From an uncultured Eggerthellaceae bacterium (lineage in GTDB: Bacteria; Actinomycetota; Coriobacteriia; Coriobacteriales; Eggerthellaceae), in assembly GCA_910588435.1 (NCBI GenBank), contig CAJUPL010000042.1, positions 1 to 11,844 on the forward strand: DNA of 11,844 nt. Reading direction: 5' to 3'. The position numbers and the translations under genes were made by a program. The notes below the pieces were generated by a model. The model was not told the origin of the DNA and made no database searches. It worked only from the letters and a program-made list of their open reading frames with translations. This document shows, one piece after another, positions 1-6,008 of this stretch. Position 1 is the first letter of the stretch, and each line of letters opens with the position of its first letter.

Positions 1-20
1 TTAGGAAAGCGTACAAGCAT

Positions 21-356
21 ATGAAGGACTGCTGCATAAGAGAAGCGAACCTTGAGGATACCAGGTTCAGCTACACCATGAGGCTCATCCAGGGCAAGTA
101 CAAGATGGTGGTGCTGTACACGCTGATAGAATACGGCACCGTGCGCTACAACGAGATGCAGCGCTATATAGGCACCATCAGCTACAAGACACTATCCTCA
201 ACGCTGAAGCAGCTAGAGGCTGACGGCCTGGTAGACCGCCACGAATACCCGCAGATCCCGCCCAAGGTGGAGTACAGCCTGACCAAGAAGGGCAAGAGCT
301 TGGTGCCCATCCTGGACCAGATGTGCGAATGGGGTGACCAGCACCGCCCTGCATGA
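21..356 (+). CDS. HxlR-family winged-helix transcriptional regulator
   Basis: This is a small DNA-binding regulator of the HxlR family (111 aa, the usual family length of about 100-120). The N-terminus carries the cysteine typical of the family (C4, C5). The family core follows: the IQGKYKMVVLYTL stretch (canonical IGGKWK...IL..L), the recognition-helix region ISYKTLSSTLKQLEADGLV, and the wing YPQIPPKVEYSLTKKGKSL near the C-terminus. HxlR proteins bind DNA as dimers and often sense redox or electrophile stress, but no effector can be named here. The ATG has an AGGAAAG sequence upstream. The same frame is open to the left window edge, so a few more N-terminal residues are possible. Its target may lie outside the window on the left. 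It converges on the minus-strand dehydrogenase, with element A between them. Confidence 0.88.
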   Translation: MKDCCIREANLEDTRFSYTMRLIQGKYKMVVLYTLIEYGTVRYNEMQRYIGTISYKTLSSTLKQLEADGLVDRHEYPQIPPKVEYSLTKKGKSLVPILDQMCEWGDQHRPA

Positions 357-379
357 GCAGACAGCTGCTCCCCCAACCT

Positions 380-612
380 GTGGGCATCTCCATCGGAGAC
401 GCAGCATTGCGCACCCCCCTTGTGGGCGCTTGCACCGCAAGCGCAGCATTGCGCCAGCAATGCGTAACTTGCCCGACAGGGCAAGAACACCCGGATGCCA
501 GCAACTGGTCAGGCAACCTAGCCTGGCGCAAAACACCGATCCGGGTGTTTCGGGCTGTCGCCCTCATTTCGCTGTGCTAGCGCACAGCTGCGTCGGCAAT
601 GCCGACGCCCAC
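380..612. repeat. Repeat element A: chain of hairpins with modular ends
   Basis: This non-coding element is a chain of perfect or near-perfect hairpins: GCATCTCC/GGAGACGC (384-402, one mismatch), GCGCTTGC/GCAAGCGC (426-444), GCATTGC/GCAATGC (446-463), CTTGCCC/GGGCAAG (468-485), AACACCCGGAT/ATCCGGGTGTT (486-549) enclosing CAGGC/GCCTG (510-525), GGGC/GCCC (552-563), GCTGTGC/GCACAGC (571-588) and GCGTCGGC/GCCGACGC (590-608). The two left modules share the flanks GTGGGC...CGCAGCATTGCGC. The last module is the same design in inverted orientation (ends CGCCCAC). A second copy is element B at 4922-5188. The stretch 451-530 matches 4992-5071 with 4 differences in 80 positions. It starts 24 nt after the hxlR-type stop. 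I know of no named family with this sequence. A REP/BIME-like palindrome cluster, a MITE-like element or a structured RNA are all possible. Confidence 0.85.
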
Positions 613-655
613 ACTTGGGGGGGTGCCCTCAGAAAGGGGATGCTTCACCCGGATC

Positions 656-718
656 GGTGGCCGTGAGGCCACCAAGGCCGCTACGGCAGACGTGAGCGTC
701 AAAGCGAACGGCGCCGTT
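656..718. repeat. Chain of four short palindromes
   Basis: Four inverted repeats follow each other closely: GGTGGCC-GTGA-GGCCACC (656-673, a GNRA-type loop on the plus strand), GCCG-CTA-CGGC (77-bp-scale neighbour at 677-687), GACG-TGAG-CGTC (689-700) and the uninterrupted palindrome AACGGCGCCGTT (707-718). The 10-mer AAGGCCGCTA occurs at 674-683 and again at 720-729. No T-run follows on either strand, so a classical intrinsic terminator is not supported. The chain lies between element A and the 3' end of the dehydrogenase gene and could act as a transcript end or stabilising structure for that gene. Confidence 0.55.
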
Positions 719-759
719 AAAGGCCGCTATGAAAGAAGCAGGGCGATGACACCATGCTC

Positions 760-1704
760 TTACGAATTGGTGTACTTATAGAACCCTTCGCCAGCGTTGA
801 TGCCGGTCTTGCCCTCGTCGATGCGCTGCTTGAGCATCTTCGCGATGCGCGCTGCCGTGCTGTCAGGCTCCTGCGCCGCGGGGCTTGCCGCCACGATGTT
901 GTAGGCGGTGGTCAGCCCAACGATGTCAAGGATGCGGAATGGCCCAAGAGGTGCACCCGTGCCCAGCATCCAGGCCTTGTCAATGGTCTCAACGTCAGCA
1001 ACCCCGTTCGCCAGCAGCGCCTCGGCCGAGTTGAGGAATGGCACCAGCATGCTGTTCAGCAGATAGCCCGGCTGCTCCTTCTCCAGCTCAAGCGGGATCA
1101 TGCCGATGGCCTTCGCGAACTCCACGACAGCCTGATAGGACTCCTTGGACGTCTTTGGCGTGCCCATGACCTCAGCGGTGTTGTTCTTCCAGATGTTGTT
1201 GGCGAAATGCAGCGCCAGGAACCGGTCCTCGCGGCCCGTGAAGCCCATCATGGCGCTTGGCAGCAACGTGGATGAGTTGGTGCAGAGGATGGTACGTTCA
1301 GGCAGGATGCCCTTGATGGAGGTGTAGAACGCGTCCTTCTCATCTATCACCTCAGCGATAGCTTCCACAACGATATCTGCATCCTGGAATGCTTCGGTGA
1401 GGTCAGTTGTCAGCTTGATGCTATCGAACGCGCGGTCAACCTGCGCGATCAACTCATCAAGCTTCTCAGGAGGGGTATCCGGAGAGGGCGCCAGCCCGCG
1501 GCAGTAAGCGCTCGGATCGGTCTTCATAGCCTCTAGCGTGGACTTATAGATGCCACGCAGGCGCTCCAGCTTGGGCTTCGCGCGCTCAATGGACCCTTCG
1601 CTCCTGAGCCAGATGGTGGCATTGAACCCCTTGTAAGCGCTCTGAAGCGCGATCTGACTTCCCAGCACACCACCACCAGCAACTGTCACATTCTTGATCT
1701 CCAT
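760..1704 (-). CDS. 3-hydroxyacyl-CoA dehydrogenase, NAD-dependent
   Basis: A predicted cytosolic oxidoreductase of 314 aa that interconverts 3-hydroxyacyl-CoA and 3-oxoacyl-CoA with NAD(H). The N-terminal Rossmann fold begins with AGGGVLG (residues 9-15, the GxGxxG dinucleotide loop). VVEAIAEVIDEK follows at 112-123 and the CTNSSTLLPS region at 141-150. The catalytic dyad appears intact: H166 in LALHFANN and E178 in TAEVM, 12 residues apart as in the family. The C-terminal helical domain carries the substrate/dimer region (GYLLNSMLVPFLN...LGTGAPLGPF). I chose the ATG at 1704 because AAAGGAAG lies 5 nt upstream and the protein then starts directly at the Rossmann strand. The frame extends 7 codons further to a weaker start at 1725. 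There is no thiolase or enoyl-CoA hydratase beside it, so the pathway (beta-oxidation or butyrate-type metabolism) is open. Confidence 0.88.
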   Translation of the reverse strand: MEIKNVTVAGGGVLGSQIALQSAYKGFNATIWLRSEGSIERAKPKLERLRGIYKSTLEAMKTDPSAYCRGLAPSPDTPPEKLDELIAQVDRAFDSIKLTTDLTEAFQDADIVVEAIAEVIDEKDAFYTSIKGILPERTILCTNSSTLLPSAMMGFTGREDRFLALHFANNIWKNNTAEVMGTPKTSKESYQAVVEFAKAIGMIPLELEKEQPGYLLNSMLVPFLNSAEALLANGVADVETIDKAWMLGTGAPLGPFRILDIVGLTTAYNIVAASPAAQEPDSTAARIAKMLKQRIDEGKTGINAGEGFYKYTNS

Positions 1705-1832
1705 GGGTCTTCCTTTCGGTCTCATGCACTCTCAAGAGAATCCTACTCGTTCTAATTAATCCAAGGCGAACTTCTGCCATCACGATGCCATCCTGTTGCA
1801 TCAGAGGTTGGCTATCTTGGTTCCTTTCAGAC

Positions 1833-2240
1833 CTAAAGCTGAGCCTCTGCCCAGCTTTCCATGTCAAGCCCAGGAACGCGCGAGAACTCACGGGTGTTAT
1901 TGGTGACCAGCGTGGCACCATGGGCGACCGCAGTTGCAGCTATGGCCATGTCGTTCGGACCGATCTTGTTGCCCTCCTGCTCAAGCTGTGCGCGGATCTT
2001 CGCATACGCAATGGCGCACTCCCTGTCGAAAGGGACGCTCTTAAGGGGTGACACGAACTGCTCGACCAACAAGGTGTTCTTGCGCGGGTGACGGCTCTTG
2101 CGGGCACCCGTTCTCAGCTCGGCTTCGACTATGGCCGGGATGCCGAACAGGGCTGGATCCGACTTCTCCATGATGGCACGCGCAGAAGGCAAACGACCAC
2201 GCAAAAGCTCAATGCAAGTATCAGAGTCAAGGAAATACAT
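1833..2240 (-). CDS. vapC: VapC-type PIN-domain toxin (ribonuclease)
   Basis: A 135-aa PIN-domain protein, the endoribonuclease toxin of a VapBC pair. The metal-binding acidic residues of the fold are visible: D5 and D7 in MYFLDSDTCI, E41 in VEAELRTGA, and D97 in GPNDMAIAATA. The C-terminal LVTNNTREFSRVPGL block (residues 111-125) is highly typical of VapC. Members of this family cleave RNA, in several studied cases initiator tRNA or rRNA; the target here is unknown. The ATG is preceded by AGGGGG and begins 8 nt after the stop codon of the upstream antitoxin gene, so the two are cotranscribed and probably coupled. The gene looks full length, with no broken motif. Confidence 0.9.
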   Translation of the reverse strand: MYFLDSDTCIELLRGRLPSARAIMEKSDPALFGIPAIVEAELRTGARKSRHPRKNTLLVEQFVSPLKSVPFDRECAIAYAKIRAQLEQEGNKIGPNDMAIAATAVAHGATLVTNNTREFSRVPGLDMESWAEAQL

Positions 2241-2248
2241 GGCGCCCC

Positions 2249-2485
2249 CTAGAACTCAGGCAGTTCGCCATCAAGCTTGCCGTCAAGCTCAGAGGGCACT
2301 TGGAAGCTGTCATCATCAAGCGCGCCGTATACGTTGTCCCAATACCCTTGGGGCCACGAGCTTTCTGTGCGCTTCGCCGTGATCAGCTCAGAAACATAAC
2401 GCGAGAGCGAATTCCCTGACTTCTGACAATCTTCCCTCAGAAGCGCCATGGTTGGCTCGTTCAGATACAACGACAGCTGCGGCAT
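2249..2485 (-). CDS. vapB: VapB-type ribbon-helix-helix antitoxin
   Basis: A 78-aa antitoxin partner of the adjacent PIN toxin. The N-terminal beta strand PQLSLYLNE followed by two helices (PTMALLREDCQKSG, SLSRYVSELI) is a ribbon-helix-helix DNA-binding fold of the CopG/Arc type. The acidic, aromatic C-terminal tail (WPQGYWDNVYGALDDDSF onward) is the likely toxin-binding segment. The frame is open much further upstream, but the ATG at 2485 has GGAGG 5 nt upstream and gives the expected antitoxin size. The longer version would run through the promoter and into the lysR gene. The complex probably represses its own promoter in the AT-rich region just upstream. Confidence 0.87.
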   Translation of the reverse strand: MPQLSLYLNEPTMALLREDCQKSGNSLSRYVSELITAKRTESSWPQGYWDNVYGALDDDSFQVPSELDGKLDGELPEF

Positions 2486-2518
2486 GACAACCTCCACCCC
2501 AAGCTTCTCATAGACAAG

Positions 2519-2550
2519 TATATTATATATTATATTTGCATCATGAAGAA
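2519..2550 (-). promoter_or_regulatory. Probable vapBC promoter/operator, AT-rich
   Basis: This is the only strongly AT-rich stretch in the window. On the plus strand TATATTA occurs twice in tandem (2519-2525 and 2526-2532). On the minus strand this gives two overlapping TATAAT hexamers (2522-2527 and 2529-2534), 37 and 44 nt upstream of the vapB start. A weak -35 (TTCTTC, 2545-2550) lies 17 nt from the first. The repeat is a plausible site for the VapBC complex, but that is inference. Confidence 0.5.
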
Positions 2551-2599
2551 GAAGGTGCGATATAGGGTTTTGGCAGATCCATGCAAGATATATGACAGG

Positions 2600-2618
2600 G
2601 CAATGAATCATCCATTGC
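2600..2618 (-). terminator. Possible weak hairpin after lysR-type gene
   Basis: GCAATG (2600-2605) and CATTGC (2613-2618) form a 6-bp stem with a 7-nt loop, 3 nt past the stop codon of the LysR-type gene in its direction of transcription. No T-run follows on the minus strand, so termination is only a guess. The stem could equally be an mRNA 3' end structure. Confidence 0.25.
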
Positions 2619-2621
2619 ACA

Positions 2622-3497
2622 TCACGGCAGCGAATCGGCACGGGCAAGGATGAGGCTGATGAAGCGCTTCGCTGCAATGGGGAGGCGCGCCTCGTCCTTG
2701 TAAGCCACTGCAAGCTGACGCGTGATGGGTGGGTCAGTGGGGCGCGTGACCAGGTCATACGGGCAGCTCTCCATTATCAAGTTGGCAAGCACCGTCACGC
2801 CTAGCCCTTCGCTCACCATGGCCATGATGGAGTAGTCGTCATGGATGGTGTACTTCACATGAGGTTTGCAGCCCGCTTCGCGAAAGGCCTCCAGCGGCTC
2901 GTAGTAGCCGCCTTCCTCAAGCAGGATGAAGGGCTCTTTGGCTAGCTCCCGCAACGGCACCACCTCAAGGTCCGCTAGCGGATGATCAGGAGGGAGCACC
3001 GCTGACATAGCGCCTTCCCTGACAGGATGCATCGTAAGCCCCGAAACGCCGCGCGGATTCACGAACCCGAAATCCACCAGCCCTTCGTTGATCCACGCGG
3101 GGATCAGCTTGTAATCTCCCTGATGGATGACGAACTCTACGCCAGGATGCGCAGCCTCGAACTCCTTCATGAGCGGCGGCAGCCAATGCGCCGACACGCT
3201 TGCGATAGTGCCGATGCGCACCGTGCCCGTCTGCAGCCCGTTGATCTCAGCCGCTTTCTCGCGTACCCGACGCTCCGCATTGAGCGCTTGGTTGATGAGC
3301 GGCATCAGCTCCTCGCCCTCGGGCGTCAAGATGCAACCCTTGCGCGAACGGTCCAGCAAGCGAAAGCCCACTTCCGCCTCAAGCGCGCTCAGCATCTGGC
3401 TCAAAGCCGATTGCGTGTAGCCAAGCTCTGCAGCGGCACGGGTCATCTGTCCTAGCTCTACCGTACGCTTGAGGGCTTCGAATCGCTGCAGACCCAT
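2622..3497 (-). CDS. LysR-family transcriptional regulator
   Basis: A 291-aa LysR-type regulator. Residues 1-60 form the winged helix-turn-helix (AAAELGYTQSALSQMLSALEAEVG, then RLLDRSRKGCILTPEGEEL). The remainder is a periplasmic-binding-protein-like effector domain (GTVRIGTIASVSAHWLPPL, DFGFVNP, PFILLEEGGYYE, MVSEGLGVTVLANLI). I chose the ATG at 3497 because AAGGAG sits 4 nt upstream and the family always starts just before the HTH. The open frame extends 98 codons upstream with no LysR-like sequence. It is divergent from the MFS permease with a 127-nt gap, the classical arrangement in which a LysR protein controls the neighbouring transporter. The inducer cannot be predicted. Confidence 0.9.
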   Translation of the reverse strand: MGLQRFEALKRTVELGQMTRAAAELGYTQSALSQMLSALEAEVGFRLLDRSRKGCILTPEGEELMPLINQALNAERRVREKAAEINGLQTGTVRIGTIASVSAHWLPPLMKEFEAAHPGVEFVIHQGDYKLIPAWINEGLVDFGFVNPRGVSGLTMHPVREGAMSAVLPPDHPLADLEVVPLRELAKEPFILLEEGGYYEPLEAFREAGCKPHVKYTIHDDYSIMAMVSEGLGVTVLANLIMESCPYDLVTRPTDPPITRQLAVAYKDEARLPIAAKRFISLILARADSLP

Positions 3498-3521
3498 GCC
3501 GCTCCTTCCCTCCCTTGATTC

Positions 3522-3549
3522 ATTAGCATTTCTTAACTTCATATTAGCA
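3522..3549. promoter_or_regulatory. Candidate divergent LysR operator: two ATTAGCA repeats
   Basis: The 7-mer ATTAGCA occurs at 3522-3528 and 3543-3549, start to start 21 nt, two helical turns apart, in the AT-richer gap between the LysR-type gene and the MFS gene. On the minus strand the pair also supplies a possible promoter for the regulator (TTGCTA at 3545-3550 and GCTAAT at 3522-3527, spacer 17). Two same-face sites fit a LysR tetramer. Binding is not shown. Confidence 0.35.
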
Positions 3550-3624
3550 ACTATCGTTTTACTTATGTTGTCAGGAATAGCAGAATGTGCCCGCTCCAAC
3601 CGTTCTTCGCTTCGAAAGGCACTC

Positions 3625-4920
3625 GTGAAAGCACCAAGCAACAACCTAGGATCCAATAACTCCGCAAGAAGAGCTTCGGGACTACCCGCAGTCATCGCCT
3701 TCGGGCTCATCGCCTGCGTGCTGTATGGCGTCGGCGCGGGGCTGCGCGGAGATATAGGCATCCTGCTAGAGCCCCTGATGGCGCATTGCAATGCCAGCTA
3801 CCAGCAAGTCAGCTTCTGCATCGCCACCATGAACCTTGTGTTCGGGGCAACGCAGCCAGCATTCGGCATGCTGGCCGCTCGCCGCTCGAACCGATTCGTG
3901 CTCATACTGGGCGCCGTGGTGCTCAGCGCAAGCATGATCGGAATGACCCTATCCAACTCGTTCGCAGGTTTGTTCGTGTCACTCGGGCTCCTGTTCGGGA
4001 CGGGCGCGGGCGCGCTTGCCTTCGGGCTCATCCTCAGCTCCGCCATGCGTCGCGTGGGCCCAGAGCGCGCCATGCTCATCTCCGGCATGCTGAATGCTGC
4101 AGCGGGCCTAGGTGCGTTCATCCTCTCGCCCACCCTGCAAGCGCTCGTGAATGCTGGCGGCGTGCAGTTCGTGCTTGAAGCCATGGTGGTCCCTGCGTTG
4201 CTGCTCATCCCTATCGCTTTGGTGGTGACGAGCGCCGATCCAAAGCCACGGGCGAAAGGGTGCGGCACTGAACAGGACTGCGAAGGCCATTCAGAAGAGG
4301 CATCCCCAAGCGGCAGCGATGGCAGCACCGGAAAGCACCTCTTCCGCCGCGCGTTCGCAAGCCGCACGTTCGTCATGTTGGCCATCGGGTTCACCACCTG
4401 CGGCTTCCACATGGTGACGATCGAGTCACACCTGTTCTCGCAGTACACTAGCTACGGCATAGAGCCCGTGAGCGCATCGTGGGCCTTCTCGCTGTACGGG
4501 ATCGCCACCATAGCCGGCGCGCTGCACTCAGGCTGGCTCTCCGTCAAGGTGCCCAAAGGCCGACTGCTGGCTTTCTATTACGGCTTCCGCGCAGCATGGG
4601 TGCTGGCGTTCATCTTGCTGATGCCCAAGACGCTGCCGTTCGCCGTGCTGTTCAGCGTAGGGCTCGGGCTCACGGGTGATGCAACCGTGTCCCCCACCGC
4701 GGGTCTTGTGAACGAGAAGTTCTCGCTCACGGAAGCGGCAACGCTCATAGGGCTGCTGTTCTTCTTCCATCAGATAGGCGCGTTCGCAAGCGCATGGCTC
4801 GGCGGCGTCTTACTGGACGCAACCGGCGGATATGTAGCACTCTGGATGCTGGATGTTGCTCTTTGCGTCATGGCATCTTTGGCAAGCATGAGGATACAGG
4901 GCAAACGGCTTTCGAAATAA
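3625..4920 (+). CDS. MFS permease, 12 transmembrane segments
   Basis: A polytopic inner-membrane transporter of the major facilitator superfamily, 431 aa from the GTG start. Two six-helix halves are separated by a charged, Ser/Gly-rich cytoplasmic loop at about residues 206-240. The loop after helix 2 has basic residues (MLAARRSNRF), as in MFS motif A. The general look (helix 1 followed by GLRGDIGILLEPLM, small-residue-rich helices) resembles the monocarboxylate/oxalate-formate branch, but the substrate is unknown. The GTG at 3625 has AAAGG 5 nt upstream. The open frame continues to 3469 but would overlap the divergent regulator start and has no ribosome site. Probably controlled by the divergent LysR protein. 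Element B begins 2 nt after its stop codon. Confidence 0.87.
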   Translation: MKAPSNNLGSNNSARRASGLPAVIAFGLIACVLYGVGAGLRGDIGILLEPLMAHCNASYQQVSFCIATMNLVFGATQPAFGMLAARRSNRFVLILGAVVLSASMIGMTLSNSFAGLFVSLGLLFGTGAGALAFGLILSSAMRRVGPERAMLISGMLNAAAGLGAFILSPTLQALVNAGGVQFVLEAMVVPALLLIPIALVVTSADPKPRAKGCGTEQDCEGHSEEASPSGSDGSTGKHLFRRAFASRTFVMLAIGFTTCGFHMVTIESHLFSQYTSYGIEPVSASWAFSLYGIATIAGALHSGWLSVKVPKGRLLAFYYGFRAAWVLAFILLMPKTLPFAVLFSVGLGLTGDATVSPTAGLVNEKFSLTEAATLIGLLFFFHQIGAFASAWLGGVLLDATGGYVALWMLDVALCVMASLASMRIQGKRLSK

Positions 4921-4921
4921 T

Positions 4922-5188
4922 GTGGGCGCTTGCATTGCAAGCGCAGCATTGCGCCTCCTCTTGTGGGCGTCTCCATTGGAGACGCAGCATTGCGCTAGCA
5001 ATGCGTAACTTGCCCGACAGGGCAAGAACACCCGGATGCCTGCAACTGGTCAGGCCACCTTGCCTGGCGCAGACCAACAATCCGGGTGCTTCGGGCTGCC
5101 GCCCTCATTACGCTGCGCTCTCATCCTCGCTTCGCTTGACGCTCAGCTCGGATTCCCGCACAGCTGCGTCGGCAATGCCGACGCCCAC
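4922..5188. repeat. Repeat element B: second copy of the hairpin-chain element
   Basis: This copy has the same architecture as element A, but its two left modules are in swapped order: the GCTTGC/GCAAGC-arm module (4922-4954) comes before the GTCTCC/GGAGAC-arm module (4963-4995). Then come GCATTGC-GCTA-GCAATGC (4987-5004), CTTGCCC-GACA-GGGCAAG (5009-5026), the AACACCCGGAT/ATCCGGGTG arms with internal CAGGC/GCCTG, GGGC/GCCC, and the inverted closing module GCGTCGGC/GCCGACGC (module 5163-5188). Relative to A it carries about 37 nt of extra sequence (near 5120-5156) in the loop of the penultimate hairpin, where A has only 2 nt. It begins immediately after the permease stop, so it forms the 3' UTR of that gene and lies 3' of the minus-strand SDR gene as well. 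Confidence 0.85.
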
Positions 5189-5232
5189 TATTGGATGGGG
5201 CTCCTTCGGGCTTGCAGGTAGCTGCGCCCTGA

Positions 5233-5258
5233 GCCATGCGAAAATCGCTTCGCATGGC
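5233..5258. terminator. Strong 10-bp hairpin, possible bidirectional transcript end
   Basis: GCCATGCGAA and TTCGCATGGC form a perfect 10-bp stem with a 6-nt loop, between the convergent permease and SDR genes. Neither strand has a T-run after it, so a standard intrinsic terminator is not shown. The rest of 5189-5337 holds one degenerate module (5276-5300) and a direct repeat CTCTTAAG (5300-5307 and 5314-5321). Confidence 0.4.
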
Positions 5259-5275
5259 GAGGAAGCGCCCTAGGG

Positions 5276-5300
5276 GTGCGTCGGCAATGCAGCCGCCCAC
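5276..5300. repeat. Chimeric, degenerate hairpin module (inverted orientation)
   Basis: Read on the minus strand this starts GTGGGCG and ends GACGCAC like the other modules. Its first arm is GGCTGC (as in array C) while its second arm is GCCGAC (as in the closing modules of A and B), so only 6 of 8 stem positions pair. It looks like a recombinant or decayed module 88 nt beyond element B. Confidence 0.6.
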
Positions 5301-5337
5301 TCTTAAGAGGCTCACTCTTAAGGAGAGCCGCATTCGC

Positions 5338-5973
5338 CTATACAGTGGCTAGGGCGTCCGCTACGGGGGTGCTGCCGCTTGCGATCATGATGACCTTGCC
5401 GTAGGTGTTCTTGCGCGTGAGCACCTCGGCCAGCACCAGCGCCACATCCGGGATGGGGTTCTCAAGGTCATGGCTTGGGTTGACCTGGATCTTACCCGTG
5501 CCTGGCTCCTCCTTCAGGATGGCCGCCTGCACGATGGTGTAGTCAAGATCGGTGTTGTTCGCCAGCCATTCATCCGCGAAGAACTTCGCGATGTTGTAAT
5601 CCGTGATATCCGCGATGGCCTTCTCTTCCTGCCAGCGCTCCGGCTGCATGGCGAACATGGAGCTCAGCATGACGAAGCGCGCAACACCTACCGCTTCGCA
5701 CGCCTGCATGAGCTTGACCGCGCCGAATGCATCCGTTTGCAGCAGGTCAGCGCCTCTGGAGCCAGCTACGAAATAGGCCGCATCGCAGCCCTTGACAGCG
5801 TCTTCCATCTCCTTCGCGCTGCTATGCAAGTCGAACATCACCGGCGTCACGCCTTCCGCCGCCATGCCTTCAGGGTGACGGCCTGCTGCCAGCACCTGAT
5901 GGCCCGCAGCCACCAAGTCCTGCACCAAGTCACGTCCCACTCTGCCCGTGGCACCCGCTACGAATACCTTCAT
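5338..5973 (-). CDS. Atypical SDR / NAD(P)H-binding protein (YhfK/SDR_a5-like)
   Basis: A predicted cytosolic NAD(P)-binding protein of about 211 aa from the atypical short-chain dehydrogenase group. The N-terminus MKVFVAGATGRVG holds the extended-SDR glycine motif GxxGxxG (G7, G10, G13). FVMLSSMFA, then YNIAKFFADEWL (the YxxxK position), and LDYTIVQAAILKEEPGTGKI match the known layout of these proteins. Substrate and reaction are not defined for the group; several are linked to redox stress or flavin reduction. I prefer the ATG at 5973 because the protein then begins at the first beta strand; an ATG three codons upstream (5982) is also possible. It lies 35 nt downstream of the thioredoxin-fold gene on the same strand, so a redox-related operon is likely. 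Confidence 0.82.
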   Translation of the reverse strand: MKVFVAGATGRVGRDLVQDLVAAGHQVLAAGRHPEGMAAEGVTPVMFDLHSSAKEMEDAVKGCDAAYFVAGSRGADLLQTDAFGAVKLMQACEAVGVARFVMLSSMFAMQPERWQEEKAIADITDYNIAKFFADEWLANNTDLDYTIVQAAILKEEPGTGKIQVNPSHDLENPIPDVALVLAEVLTRKNTYGKVIMIASGSTPVADALATV

Positions 5974-6008
5974 AGGTCTCATCTTCTCTCTTGGTCTGTT
6001 GCCTGGAT

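Noticed and set aside
178..666. Several 75-130 aa frames across the hxlR-type gene end and element A
   Set aside because: They are Cys/Arg/Pro-rich, occur on both strands of an inverted-repeat region, and similar frames recur over element B. This is an effect of the repeats, not protein conservation.
1705..1832. Promoter of the dehydrogenase gene
   Set aside because: TTGGAT and TAGGAT hexamers are present but their spacing is wrong (13 nt), so no promoter could be supported.
2486..2758. Long N-terminal extension of the VapB antitoxin
   Set aside because: It runs through the AT-rich promoter into the lysR-type gene. The ATG at 2485 has GGAGG and gives normal antitoxin length.
3469..3624. N-terminal extension of the MFS permease
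   Set aside because: It would overlap the divergent LysR start, has no ribosome site, and adds non-MFS sequence. The GTG at 3625 with AAAGG is better.
5233..5258. Classical Rho-independent terminator
   Set aside because: The stem is strong but neither strand has the U-tract needed, so I kept it only as a possible transcript-end structure.
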